Shown: positions 28,363-40,282, counted from the stretch's first letter. The stretch: 64,000 nucleotides of DNA from Calonectria ilicicola (GCA_020809705.1 CP085830.1:3348001-3412000); one strand, 5' to 3'. Notes: a model not told the origin generated them from the letters alone. Translations and numbers: made by a program.

Positions 28363-30151
28363 ATGGACGTCAACTTGCTTGTCTATGACCTCTCAAGAGG
28401 TATGGCCCGCCAAATGCCGGCGGGCCTCCTAGGGTTTCAGCTAGACGCCATTTATCACACATCTATTGAGCTTAACGGCCGAGAATATGTTTATGATGGT
28501 GGCATCATTTCTATTATCCCGGGATCCTCCCACCTGGGCCAGCCAATGGAAAGAATCCCTCTTGGAACTACCAACTTGCCCATGGATGTTATTGAGGAAT
28601 TTCTCGATTCTTTACGGCCAATATTTACTCTTGAAGTAGGTGCACATGTCTCTTTTACAAATACGCACCCTAACATTTTGAACCCTCCAGGCATATGATC
28701 TGTTCAAACACAACTGCAACAATTTCAGCGATTCCTTTTCAAACTTTCTTGTAGGAAGGGGGATCCCAGAACATATCGTAAAAATGCCACAAGCTGTTCT
28801 CGACTCGCCAATAGGCCGTATGCTACTCCCCCAGCTTACCCAAGGGATTAACGCTGGAAGACAGCAAAATGGTTCTATACTGGGCCTTCAGGAAAGCTCT
28901 CAAGCCCCAGTTCCAACCCAGCCAAAGCATACTGTCAAAAATGTCAACGATCTCTCCGAATTTAATCGTTTACTTGAACAAGCCAAGTCCTCCTGCGCAG
29001 TTGTCTTTTTCACATCAGCAACTTGCGCGCCTTGCAAGATGCTATACCCAACTTACGACGAGCTTGCAGAGGAGTTTGGGGACAAGGTGACATTCATCAA
29101 AGTCGACATAGCCCAGCCTGGAGGTTACCCCATCGGAAATCAGTACTCAGTCAATGCTACGCCTACTCTGATTACTTTTTTGAGGGGAGAGAAGGAAAAC
29201 ACATGGTCCGGTGCCGACCCCGCCAAACTCCGCGGCAACGTTCAGCTTCTCGTGCAAATGGCATTCCCCCTCCATCCTCACCAAAAGCTATATGTTCCCA
29301 GTTTCTCAAATCCAAACACAAAGCCTGTCTTGTATGCCAAGGTTCCACCGATGGATAAACTGACGGTCAAGATGGGCCCTGATGTTGCCAACAAGGCAGA
29401 AGTCCAGGCTCTCATGAAATATCTTGAGGCCCGTGCAAAGAGTGGCCTTCAGGATGCGGTCGTCCCAGAGATGCGACACTTATCCAGTCTCGTTAAAGAC
29501 TCGGTAAATTCCCTTCCAATCGATGTTCTCTTTACAATTGTGGACTTGTTCAGATGCTCTCTCTCCGATCCTCGTGTTAGTGGATACTTTGCGGAGGAGA
29601 GCAATCACGAAACTGTAAGGAGTGTACTAGACCTAGTCAACAAGCAAGACAACTGCCCATATGCACTTCGTCTGGTCACTTTGCAAATGGCCTGCAACTT
29701 CTTTTCAACGCCTCTATTCCCAGAGGAAATTCTCCGAAAAGGTGACTTGCGAGCACCTATCATCCAACTCATCTCGTCAAGCTTCCTCGATGACGGCCAC
29801 AATAATGTGAGAGTTGCAGCATCTTCACTGTTTTTCAATCTCTCGCTGGCAAACAGAAAGTCGAGACAAGACAACAAGCCTACTTTGGATGAGGGAGACG
29901 AAGTAGAACTAGCGGCTTCGGTTGTTGAAGCGATTGGGCAAGAAGAGAAATCTGCAGAGGCCTTACACGGGATGCTGTTAGCTTTGGGCAACCTTGTTTT
30001 TTGCACAGATCTCAATGGAGAGCTTGTGGATCTTCTTCGGGCGCTGGATGCCGAAGCTACTATCCTCGCTAAGAAGAAGGCGTTCCCGCAGGAAAAGCTG
30101 GTTACTGAAGTTGGGGCAGAGTTGCTAAACAAGGGTTTAAGGAAAGCGTAG
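28363..30151 (+). CDS. PPPDE peptidase - thioredoxin - PUL domain protein
   Basis: Exons 28363-28635 and 28691-30151 give 577 residues. Residues 1-140 form a PPPDE (DUF862/DeSI-type) cysteine peptidase: VYDLSRGMARQM, the catalytic His in IYHTSIE and the catalytic Cys in FKHNCNNFS, both present. About 180-290 is a thioredoxin fold with an intact redox pair in TCAPCK and cis-Pro region NATPTLITF. About 320-577 is a helical, ARM-like PUL domain, which in PLAA/Doa1 binds Cdc48/p97. DeSI proteins remove SUMO or ubiquitin in other species. I infer a redox-linked ubiquitin/SUMO protease acting near Cdc48. All three catalytic or redox sites look functional. Confidence 0.88.
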
Positions 30152-30212
30152 CATGATGGGCCTCCTATGATAGATACGGACTTGTATATTAATAGAAAAT
30201 GATCATAAATAA

Positions 30213-30781
30213 ATGATGAATGCTGTTATTTTTGGGTTGGAGGTGGCGTGGCCTCAACCAGCCGAGGAAAAAAGTCCAACTGCCATCAAAAATATAAACA
30301 AATTGGTACAGCACCAGGAAGGCTGGAGAAGCCAACAAGAAAACCCGGCCAATTCAGTGATACGAAGTCAAGAAACATGGATGAGCGTCAATGAACAAAG
30401 CCAGGGCCGCCAATCTCTTCAGGCCGCTGGAAATACTATGATTGCTATTGCTGCTGGGCTCCTAGGCATCGACATTACTGCGATACATTCAGGGAGAGTT
30501 GGTCTGACAGGTCAGCTCCTCCTTCAAGCAAGCCTGATAACTAGTGTGAAATCAGACGCGTTTAGAAGCAGCGTTCGATCGTACCCACCATTGGATCCAA
30601 TTTGATCGGAGTAATGCTTACCATTGGTGCCGGCTACGTCGATGAAGCCTGTACGATTTTCGTGGTTCTATTTGTTATCTTGGGCGTAATTGCTCTTGCT
30701 GTTTTTCTTTGGTATGAGTCAGGTATGCGTGAATGGGCGGAATCACGTTATAATGGGCACGTTGTTTTTAATTATGTTTGA
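30213..30781 (+). CDS. Possible small membrane protein (two-exon model, uncertain)
   Basis: An open frame from ATG 30213 and a 55-codon frame from 30614 to 30781 can be joined by an intron 30511-30611 (ACAG|GTCAGC .. CGGAG|TAATG) that keeps frame, giving about 155 residues. The first part has a hydrophobic stretch (MIAIAAGLLGIDITAI) and the second a strong membrane segment (IFVVLFVILGVIALAVFLWY). The donor is weak and no good branch site is visible. The gene would begin 61 bp after the preceding stop. Alternatives: two chance frames, or the decayed C-terminus of a larger membrane protein. I do not recognise the family. Confidence 0.3.
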
Positions 30782-31445
30782 GTTGTGGGTTGTCTGTCTG
30801 CTTCGATCACATCAGTAAAGGGGTTGTTCCTTATATATTGTCATAGTGACTGGTGGCTGCGAGTTGAACATGATCCAACCATCCTCAGACCATCCTCTGG
30901 ATCATGGTCCGCACTAAGGCAAGAAAACAAATATTGATAGTCTTATTGTCTATTACACGAGTATTCAGCAAACACCATGAGCCTCCGTTTACAGTGAATC
31001 AATGTAAAACCTGAGAAATAAGAAAACACCGCGCTCTAGCCTTTTATTTGAATTTCCTTTCCCTCTTCCTCGTCCTCACTGCATTTCCTCCGCAAGTCAT
31101 CGACCAACCTCTTGCACGGCTCTCGAGCTAAAACCTGTTCATTCTCACGAAGCACAAGTCCTCGACACTCAATTAGGATAAAGAGCGACAAAATGTCGGG
31201 CCAGGGATTGAGTTCATCGGAGCGCTCCAATTCAAACGAATTTAGGGAGAATGAACGTTTCGCGCCCCCAGTAGGCACAGCGCTGCCCAGACGCAAGAGA
31301 CGCCGAACTGAGGCGACCTAACTCGATATCAGACAACCAAGACTGATTGTTAAACCGAGAAATTTAAGCGATCGCGAGTTTAATTGTTTATGTGACTTTG
31401 TAGAGGAGTAGACAACGACCTGTTTACTTATTGATAAGGATACTG
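30782..31445. other. Intergenic, with ambiguous short frames on both strands
   Basis: 660 bp downstream of the possible membrane protein and of the dehydrogenase. Overlapping frames of 86 codons (complement 31036-31296, starting only with TTG) and 42 codons (31193-31321 from ATG, ending in a basic RRKRRR stretch) exist. Neither has a recognisable domain, and I cannot choose between them. Confidence 0.4.
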
Positions 31446-32457
31446 CTATCTTCGACCCGGAAGCGGGTAGCCGCCAAGCCGGCGGAAAAACTCCCCTGCC
31501 TTAAGAAATATATCGCTGATCGCCTCACCAGTCCATGAAAATGCGGTGTTGTGAAATGCATCCTCATGTTCTCTATACTTTCCTCCGATAACCTACAATT
31601 CGGTTAATGAAATCACAAAGCACTACAATACCAGTGGCTTACCGAACAGCATCTTCCCTGCATTTTTTCGTCAAGAGACATGTGCAGAATACCTGCTGCT
31701 ACGTCTGATGCAGTATTCGTCGGCAGCCCCTCTGCCTTCCATGCGGCAGAGAAACCTTGCGTGATGAATGTTGGTGTCAGTAGCGGCGCGACACAGTTGA
31801 CGCGAATCCCCAACTGTTGCGCGCGGCCATTTGAAGCTCGGAGAAGCCCTGTGACGCCATGCTTGGATGAAACATACGATACTACTCCAGTGCCACCAAA
31901 ATACCCTGATGTCGAAGATACAAGCACTACAGAACCACGGCATCCATCTTCATCGGGCGGGTTGTCTTTCATGTTGAAGAGTGCATGCCTAAGGGCTAAG
32001 TCAAAGTCAGCATCCCTCTGGTTGACATACAAGACGACGCACTATTCATCGTGCCCTTAAGGTTCACATCAATTACTCGTCCAAAATTATTGTCTTTCAA
32101 TTTTCCTTCCTCGTTAACGTCAAAATCGAAGAATGATGTGCTTTCCATGATCCCTGCATTTGCAACCACAATGTCGACCCGCCCAAATTTACCAATGGCA
32201 GATGCAAATAGCATGGCTACTTCATCCCAAGAGGTGATGTCGACGGGCACAAATAATGCTCTGGATGCGTCCCCGAAATCTTTTATGGCTGCATCGGCGG
32301 CTGCTTTTGCAGATGGGAGGTCAGCGATGACAACATTTGCACCGTGAGTGTAGTATTGCAGCGTAGTTTCAAGGCCTATCCCGTTAGCGCCACCAGTAAC
32401 TACCACGGTTTTGCCAGCAATTTTAGTCAATAGTGACTGTTCTGGCGAAAATGACAT
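31446..32457 (-). CDS. Short-chain dehydrogenase/reductase (classical SDR)
   Basis: Exons complement 32043-32457, 31643-31995 and 31446-31592 give 304 residues. The Rossmann motif TGGANGIG is at 21-28, NAG in VVANAGIM, and the catalytic Ser and Tyr-x3-Lys in VSSTSGYFG and YVSSKHG. The overall pattern resembles the 15-hydroxyprostaglandin-dehydrogenase-like group of NAD-dependent fungal SDRs. The third exon (VIGGKYREHEDAFHNTAF to LPGRR) is needed for a normal length and is joined by GTAAGC..TTGTAG. Start: ATG 32457, because a frame extending upstream has no better start context. A TCGG-N10-CCGC element lies about 190 bp upstream, tying it to the AtuA/MFS/regulator genes. Substrate unknown. Confidence 0.88.
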
Positions 32458-33861
32458 ATTGAAGAACTTAGTCAGGTATTTGATCTTTTGGCATAGAATG
32501 GGGGGTTCAATTGCGTGAATAAACAAATGGCGTGCTTAAGGAACGTGTTGTGCTGAGGGGAAACGCTTGGGGTAACGCCTCACCACCTACCAATTGTTAC
32601 ATTTCCCATAATCTGTCCAATTGAAATCCAATATGCTACCTTGCCATTCGGATTTAGTTAGCCGCCACTAGCATTCATCTTACATAGTATTCGCTTGACA
32701 AGAGCCGTTGAATTACGACATACCCTATACCCCAGTTTATAAACATGTTGGCACCAGTTGACATGCCCAAAGAAAGATTACAACTAATCTATGATGGGCT
32801 AAAAAAGAGTTGCAACGGGGTTTAAATAATAAATTAAAAATATTGAATATATCAACAATATGTTTTTGTACGTGGGCAGAATACAACTAGTGAGACAAAG
32901 CTAGGATTTCCAAAGGTTTCTAAACAAATCAATTAGACGCCTAGAGAGAAGCTTGTGTTTAAAATCCACAATCCAGCCTGAATCGACCCAATAAATACAG
33001 AGCGGATCCTATAATTGGCAGATTCTAGACTGCTAGTTTCCGAAAGCAAATCTCGGCTCGTACTCTTCCCTCTTTGCCACTGCGCTGTTTTGTCTCTCCC
33101 ATGACCGCAATTCCTTGGCGACTACTTATCTGCGACATGTTACATTCTACCTATTTGAGATAAAGAATTCAAATACTATCGTGATAAATAAAAATTCACA
33201 ATAAAAAATTATGTCTTTGCGTTGAATTTATACCGTTCCATGTGACGCAGCCTCATCGCTAACGTATTCAACTAGGCTGTTCGTACCTTTGTTGGTGTTA
33301 ACCGAATTAATAAGTAAAAGAAAACATTCGCCACCGACACATAAAAATATCGCTTCTGATAAGGTCTACATGTAGTCATGAGATCGAGATTGATATGGAC
33401 GAGATGCCAAGCCGTATTTCCTAATGCGGCTGTATCAGCCAAGACTTGGGGGGGTGTTGGCGTCTCAGGTACAATTTTTCCGCTGGGAATACGAGCGTAT
33501 TACCTGCGCAAATCCATAATATCATCGATTTTAGGTCGCATCGAAGGATCCGTCTCCATTTTTTTGAGTTTACACATGGTCATACCCGCGTACTTCCCGG
33601 ATGAGATCTGGAGCATCTGGAACCAACAAGGCCTAAATGGGCAAATCGCTTCCCTTCATGCGCCCCTTCAATTAATTTACCACCGAATGTAGATATCGTT
33701 AATGCACCTCGGGTACAGACGAATCTCGAGGGGCTTGAGAAAATTTATCGACAAAGATGGATGGATATGTATATAATTGCTGGTCTGGATCCCTATGTAC
33801 ACTAGAGTTGAGTTGATGAGCTGCAGTTGATCATTTCGAGTCTTCAAGGTTTCTTTCCACG
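32458..33861. other. AT-rich gene-poor stretch
   Basis: 1.4 kb between divergent starts. About 32800-32880 and 33150-33370 are strongly AT-rich with TpA-rich runs, unlike the rest of the window. A 104-codon frame at 33378-33692 has no domain. It includes the dehydrogenase upstream region with its TCGG-N10-CCGC element. No gene is supported. Confidence 0.5.
32648..32665. promoter_or_regulatory. Candidate Zn2Cys6 site, TCGG-N10-CCGC
   Basis: Inverted CGG triplets separated by 10 bp (TCGGATTTAGTTAGCCGC), about 190 bp upstream of the dehydrogenase ATG. It matches the four cluster sites except for the last flanking base. Confidence 0.45.
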
Positions 33862-35554
33862 ATGAAATTCTGTAATATTTACCTCGGCCTGCTGTGTACA
33901 GCACCTTTGGCTGTGCTAGCAGCTGCCCTCCCGCTTAATCAAACCATCGACTGCGCTCCTAACGCCTCTACTGGGTTAAAGGCCGAGTGCTGGTCTGCTC
34001 GTTTGTCTCCCTGCACAATATTTTGCGAATAGACTAAAAAATAACATTTACAACAGTCGAAATGGACAAGTATATTTCCGAATGGGTGGCTGAGAACGGC
34101 ACCAAGGCGAACTGTGACCAATTAGGCTTTGCCCAATGCTTCTTACAGTTTAATGTGAGGAATGATAATATCGAGGCTGTGAATAATTTATTCTGATGAT
34201 TGCCAGGGATACACTGGCCTTACGTGCGATTTGATTACAAGCGACACCTGCTCACCATTCCAAACTAATAGACCTGGAGAGTACTACTCGTACCAGCAAT
34301 TTTATGTAAGTGCTCCCTGCAATTATAATTCCCAACTAACACCGAAATTACAGGCACTTTGGAATATTTATACAATTTACCAATTTTTCAATCAATATTC
34401 CCAAGCCCTTAGCAATGGTGCTTCTCTTGCTGGCCAGACGATCGACGCAATTGTCGCAAAGGTTGCACCTAAGGTTGAATCACCAGCTTCAACAAGTACT
34501 CTAATGAAAGTGCTTGGATCTACTCTCAACGTTGTCTCCATGTTTACGGGATTTGTGCCTGGAGATAATGGAAAGTTGGTAGGATTCATCCGTGCTGGGT
34601 TGGGCGCTGCATTCGACCTGTCAGGGAAGCTGGGTCAGACTTTGGGCGTGACCCAGACTGCAAATGATCGCTTTCTCCAACTAGGAGACATTGGTGCCAA
34701 TTTAGCTGGCTTAGTTGAGGATTATCAAGGTAACCTGCTAAGTACAGTGCAAGAAATCCAGAGAAACCACACTGTTTTTCTGGCTGCTTGTCAAGAGGGT
34801 GGATTTTCACAGAGAGTTACCACAGCACTTACAATTCAATCCAGTGAACTGTATCGACAACTACAGTTATTTGTGCTCTCAACTGCTCTGAAAGCAAATG
34901 GGATCGTTTCATCAAGAAGCACTGGTGTAAAGGTGCTGGACTTTGCAAAGGAGACCAAGGAAATTTCGTGCGAGGCTTTCAGCCCTGGCGGAAATTGCAA
35001 CCAGTGGTGGTATGACGAAACTGCAGGAAACACATACGCCCTGCACAACCCCAAGGACCCTCAAAATACCCACATCGATCTCACATTTGCAATTCATGAC
35101 AACGGGTGGGCAACCCTGGATCAAATCTTCAAAGTCGAAGATTGTGCCGGCAAGGAACCTACTTTTGATTCCACTACGCTTGAATTTACTTGTTTGGTAT
35201 GTCATAGCCAATTTGGCGTGTCTGGTGTCTGTTTATTAACGCCCTGAGATAGGCAAGCCATGGGTACTGTGAGTGGAACTACAGGAACACACCAAGCGAG
35301 ACGAGAGGTACATCTCAATTCACAAACTGCGACGACGATCCTAAATGGGGATATCTTTGTGGAAGTTTCCAGGAAGGGCTTTTGGGTGAGTTTATTCTTT
35401 AAAACGTCGGAAGTGTTCTAATGAAGCTAATTATCTGCCAAGTCCCCGAGTCTTACCTCGGACCACTTCTTCTTACGGGTGGATGGACATGCAAGAAGCG
35501 TAAGCATGCATCTAATAATAGTGTCAATATGTGCTAACAAAGTAACTAGGTTAA
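33862..35554 (+). CDS. Secreted cysteine-rich protein of unknown function
   Basis: Model: 33862-34000, 34057-34154, 34207-34305, 34354-35196, 35253-35385, 35443-35499 and 35550-35554, about 457 residues. A signal peptide is clear (MKFCNIYLGLLCTAPLAVLAA, cleavage near 22). The N-terminal third and C-terminal quarter are Cys-rich (for example YTGLTCDLITSDTC, FSPGGNCNQWWYDE, CEWNYR, CDDDPKWGYLCG). The middle (about 120-270) is helical and Ala/Gly/Leu-rich with no Cys. There is a potential N-glycosylation site at NQT, just past the signal. The last intron is uncertain; without it the end is 10 residues longer. The 48-nt intron 34306-34353 is a multiple of three without a stop, so it could be retained. 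I recall similar unnamed secreted proteins in insect-associated fungi, but cannot verify this. Confidence 0.72.
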
Positions 35555-36032
35555 TTTTTAAATTGCATTTTGTTTTTTTATGTAAATTTCATTGTTTAGA
35601 CTGCCTGATTCGGACTGATTGTTCGATTCGATGGTCATCTGCATCGTGCTGTTCCTAGTTTTTAGAGATATGATATAGAGAATCCAGCAATCTAACGTAT
35701 ACCATGACTCCAAGAATGATACTAAAACTGCTACGGAAAAATTAATGTATCCATTGTTTGGTAATTGTTGGGAAAATGGTCATCTCACCAGAACTCAATT
35801 GATTGAGATGAACAAGGCGCCCTTTAATAACGTCGGCCCCACCTGGCCGATGGACGGGGACTCGGCGCCGCCGCCCGAAGCACATTGATGTTAATGCCGC
35901 TTCAGATTGCCGATACCGTGGAGAAAAAGGCAGCGAGAAGCAATAAGAGTTCATTAGACTTAACCGGCTGTTTATGACGGAGTAGCTGACGAAGGCTGCC
36001 ACTTGTTTTACTCGGGACAGAAGAATATAACA
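35555..36032. promoter_or_regulatory. Upstream region of the AtuA-family gene
   Basis: 480 bp between the secreted-protein gene and the AtuA start. The proximal half is GC-rich and holds a TCGG-N10-CCGA site at 35833-35850. The distal half is AT-rich. No gene. Confidence 0.5.
35833..35850. promoter_or_regulatory. Candidate Zn2Cys6 site, TCGG-N10-CCGA
   Basis: TCGGCCCCACCTGGCCGA, a perfect inverted repeat with 6-bp arms and a 6-bp spacer, 183 bp upstream of the AtuA-family ATG. It has the same CGG-N10-CCG spacing and T/A flanks as three sites in the MFS/regulator promoter. Confidence 0.6.
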
Positions 36033-37974
36033 ATGACGTCAAAACGACGAGCAGTTCGGATCGCCAATGTGTCGGGAGCCACGGGCGATAGCCCGACGGC
36101 CATGAAGCGCATGGCCAGCGATGAGAGTGTCGACATCATCGTTGGTGACTGGCTGTCCGAGATGAACATTGCTTGGAACGCTATTACTAAACAGCAAGAC
36201 CCATCTTTGGGCTATGAACCTGGGTTCCTTATGCAGCTAGAGGAGTCTCTGGACCTTATTATCCGGAATAAGATTCGAGTGGTCACCAATGCTGGCGCAC
36301 TAAACACCCCGGCTCTCACCAAGAAGGTGCAGGAGCTGGGTCAGGCCCGAGGCTACACCGATATTGTTGTAGCATCGGTTCTCGGCGATGACATATCTGA
36401 CATCATTTCAGATCCTTCCAAGAAGCAGGAATTGGATTTCCTTCACCTTGATCATCCTGATTGGAAGTTGGAGGACTGGGAGCTCGAACCACATTGCGGA
36501 GTTGCATATATGGGAGCTTGGGGCATTGTTGAAGCTCTCCGAAACGACGCTCAAATCGTTATTTGCGGCCGCGTTACAGATGCCTCCCCGGTCATTGGTG
36601 CTGCAGCATGGTGGCATGGCTGGTCCCGTGATTCATTCGATCAATTGGCTGGTGCCCTAGTTGCAGGACGTATGAGAGATGAGTTCCAATTTTTGACCAC
36701 ATGTTGCATACTGACTGGACCTAGATCTTATCGAATGTGGGCCGTATGTGACAGGCGCAAACTTTTCAGGCTTCAAAGAATTCCTGTCTGAATTGGTTGA
36801 TTTGGGGTTCCCAATTGCCGAGATTGCCAATGATGGAACATCCGTCATTACAAAGAGAGACAGCGATGCCGGCCACGTTACTCAATTTAACACCATTGCG
36901 CAACTTCTCTATGAGATTCAAGGAGAGAGGTATCTCAATTCCGATGTAGTAGCTGATTTAAGCGGTATTAGAATTGCCCAGCAAGGACCTGATAGAGTCT
37001 ATGTTTCGGGGGTGTCTGGCTCCCCACCACCCCCTTCTACCAAGGCCATGATTGCCGCACCGGGAGGTTACCAGGCCGAAGCCACATTCTACATTAATGG
37101 ATTGGATATTCAAGAAAAAGCCCAGATGGTTCGACAGCAGCTCGACTATTCTTTTAGAAACCACAAGTTTTGCAAGTGGTCGATTGAGCTATACGGCTCA
37201 ACTGTCTTGAATCCTACTAGCCAACAAGCTGGTACAGTCTCGCTGAGAATCTTTGCTCAGGCGAGACGAAAAGAAGATATTGATGCGGCTCATTTCAAGA
37301 TCCCTATTTATGCCTTAAGAATGCAGAGTTATCCTGGTGAGTAACTATGACAAGACCTGGGGTTTCTGTTATTTTTGGCTAATAAAAATGTAGGTTATCA
37401 CATGAACCTCGATTTCCGCACCATGGATCCAAAGCCATTTATGGAGATATTCCCTGCCAGAATTGATTTGGATAAATTGAATCATAGGGTGGAACTCTCA
37501 AATGGGAGCGTCATCCAAATTGAGCCATCGCCCAAAACAAGCGATTATCCAATCTCACAGCGATCTTATGAAACCTCGGTCCCCCAACCTTTGTCGAATT
37601 TCGGCCCTACGGAGCTCGCTCCATTGGGTAGCATTGTCCATGCTCGATCTGGGGATAAAGCTGATAACTCAAACGTGGGATTCTTTGTTCGACACGAGAG
37701 CGAATATCCTTGGCTTCAATCCTTCTTAACTATCCCGACTATCAAACAGCTTTTTGGGGATGACTGGAAGAAGAATGACCGAGGCCAAGAGTCAATAGTT
37801 GAGCGGTGTGAGTTTCCAAACATTTTGGCCGTTCATTTCCGGGTACTAGACTTTTTGGGAGGTGGAATCGCCAGCTCGAGCAGGATTGATGGACTTGGGA
37901 AAGGAATCGGAGAATATTTGCGAAGTCGGGTGGTACCTATCCCTGTTCAATTTCTTCAGCGACGAAAGATATGA
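36033..37974 (+). CDS. Acyclic terpene utilisation AtuA-family protein (DUF1446)
   Basis: Exons 36033-36669, 36725-37336 and 37394-37974 (donors GTATGA and GTGAGT) give 609 residues. The N-terminal DUF1446/AtuA domain (about 8-460) shows the SGATGDSP, VTNAGALN, ICGRVTDASPVIGAAAWW and HLIECGPYVTGANF blocks. The C-terminal AtuA-like alpha/beta domain (about 500-590) carries the conserved ARSGDKADNSNVGFFVR. AtuA is encoded in the Pseudomonas citronellol/geraniol pathway, but its reaction is not established; fungal members are common and uncharacterised. Neighbouring dehydrogenase, Dal5-type carrier and regulator, plus a shared upstream motif, suggest a catabolic role for a branched or terpenoid-derived acid. 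That role is inference. Confidence 0.9.
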
Positions 37975-38265
37975 TTAGAGTCAGCGGAAGTGATAGATAG
38001 GTATTTAGATGTTGCTTCATATCGACTAGAAACATCTGGGTTACTTTTTGCCAAGGCGCTTAAATGACTATTATTGTCCTAAACTAGGGTTTGCGTTAAA
38101 GAAGTCTCTTGGCATTAAACCATGGAAGTAATCAACTTTTTCTACTTGGATTGGATCTATGCAGGGGTTGAACACCCTAATAAGGTTGCCAAATAAGGAT
38201 GCCAAATAAGGATTACAAGTAGTGGAAGCCATTCTCAAGATATAGGTTGTGCTTTTGCAAGGTTT

Positions 38266-40064
38266 TTAATACTTGAAAATAGTATCGCCTCCACCAGCAC
38301 GCCTATTCCTCCAGACGTAGTAGAAGTGCATAATTACGCACCCGACGGCGACAAACAACAGTAGCCCAGCATTGGTCCAGTGGCCAGTTGGGAAACCCTT
38401 CTTTGCTTCATCTGATTTGTAAATCCACACACCAACAATCTGACCGGGAGCGCCCATGGAAATGTTGAGCGCGATGGCCAATCCAATAGCCGCTGTGTTT
38501 TGTAGATTGGACGACAGCCACCCAAGAAGCGGCGGGATACAAGCAAAGGAGCCACATGCCGCGACAATGAGACACCCATATCGGTGCTGCATGCAAAATT
38601 AGGTCAAATCTGGAATTGATATCGCATTCACCTGAGTACTTACAGTGTAAGCATCCGCCGGGAGGGTGGCGGAAGCAATAAACCCAGCAGCTCCGATACT
38701 GGAGAAGATTGCAGAGTGAAGACCACGGCTAGTTCAACTATAAGTATGAATGGAAGCAAATTAGATAATGCGACTTACGCGTTGAAGTGATCGGCCGACC
38801 AAGAGACCAATAATGTCACAACATATGCAGCTGCATAGGGTGGGACGGTCATGAGCTGCGCTCTGAGATTCTCAAACTGGAATAGCCAATCAGCATTTGC
38901 AGCATCATTAAATAGCACGGCACTTTACCCCAAGACCTGCAGTAATGGATGGCGTGAACAGGGATAGACTCGAAAATGGTGCGGAGATTCCGAAATAGAT
39001 CTGCATTGCCAAGAATCAGTCCTGTGCATACAAACCTTCTTTGGACCACATCAGTAAGTGCAGGACATACAAAGTAATGACACCACAGTCTCCATTCAAG
39101 GAGCGTTGATTTAGCGTCTTCCCAAGTTAAAGACTTGCTGTCACCATGAGAACCTTGCTCGGCCAGGCGGAGAGCAGCCAGCTCCTTCTCTTCTGGAGAT
39201 AGCCAAGTTGCGGTTTCTGGATAATCTGGGAGGTAGAACCACACCAAAAACGCGGAGAGCACTGATGGTAGGCCCTCAAGAATAAAGAGCCACCTCCAGG
39301 CCGAAATTCCATGCGTTTTGTTCATGTGCCCAACGCCATATGCAATGGCACCGCCAAATGCGCCAGCCAACGTTGCAGATGCAAGAATGGCGGCGACTCG
39401 GACAGATCTCTCTTCAGGTCGATACCAGAATGTCAAATAGTAGACCAATCCGGGAAACAGGCCTGGTACTCTTATCAGCTACGCAATAGAAACTGAGAGA
39501 GAGGGGGGCACATACCAGCTTCAAAAACACCCAAGAGGAATCGCGCAACTGTGACCCCCGCATAACTGTGTGTGGCAGCCAAACACATGGTAATGGTTCC
39601 CCAAGAAAACATGAGAAAGGCAATCCAGCGGCTTGGCTTCATCTTCTTGAGGAAATAGTTGGAAGGCACCTCGAAGATAGCGTACGCAATTAAAAACACC
39701 ATGAGGGCGATGGTGTATTCATAGGCCGTCATGTGCGTTTCCGAAAGGAGATCATCGTGGGTTGACGCGTTCAAAACCTTAGCATTGCCAATATTTGACC
39801 GATCCAAATAACACAACAGATAGATGCCTGCTGTGAGCGGAATGATTCTATAATCAAACCTGCGGACCAGCTCTTTCTGTCGCGTTAGGTCAATGGGCGT
39901 CTGCTCCAGGCTTTGCTGACTAGGCGCCTGCTGAACAAGAGTGTTAGATGTTGTTTGCCAAGAAACTGCCCGGAACGTGTGTTTCATACCTCCTTGCTGA
40001 CATCTGCATCCTCGTTCATTTGGATGGAGGTGCTGTAGTCTCCCGCAACTGGTTTGTCTGCCAT
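38266..40064 (-). CDS. MFS transporter, anion:cation symporter (Dal5/allantoate permease-like)
   Basis: Seven exons on the complement (39990-40064, 39516-39927, 39071-39462, 38929-39000, 38779-38876, 38644-38728, 38266-38586) give 484 residues. About 12 membrane segments are visible. YLDRSNIGNAK after helix 1 and the GLFPGLVYYLTFWY block after helix 4 are hallmarks of the fungal ACS family, which moves organic anions and vitamins with protons. Exon 4 encodes IYFGISAPFSSLSLFTPSIT and exon 5 QLMTVPPYA, both typical. The acceptor at 39928 could be 3 bp upstream, adding one Gln. The gene is divergent from the Zn2Cys6 regulator over 437 bp carrying three TCGG-N10-CCGA sites, and convergent with the AtuA gene (291 bp). 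Substrate unknown. Confidence 0.92.
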
Positions 40065-40282
40065 ATTCAGATTAAACCGCCAAGGCAGAAGTGAGCTCAA
40101 TAGAGGCGGTAAAGGAAGAAGATCTCTCCAGGCGTTCGAACCGTCCAATCCTCTGTCATATATTTGCCGGTTCCCCGCCTTAATGTGGTCGCGTTCCTAC
40201 GTTGCAACCTTAGCCTTCCCCATGGGGTATTTTGTGGAGGAGCATTGAGCACAGGGAGCAATGTTTGGTTGGAAAAGAGCCA

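Noticed and set aside
30213..30605. 130-codon unspliced frame as a gene by itself
   Set aside because: Read through without splicing it loses the strong second membrane segment; kept only as part of a low-confidence two-exon model.
31036..31321. Overlapping 86-codon (complement) and 42-codon (forward) frames
   Set aside because: They overlap in antisense; the longer starts only with TTG; neither has a domain. Cannot be resolved from sequence.
33378..33692. 104-codon open frame in the AT-rich stretch
   Set aside because: No domain, no good splice sites, and surrounded by AT-rich sequence.
35860..35877. A second CGG..CCG pair in the AtuA promoter
   Set aside because: Its spacing is 9, not 10, and it lies in a GC-rich CGCCGCCG run.
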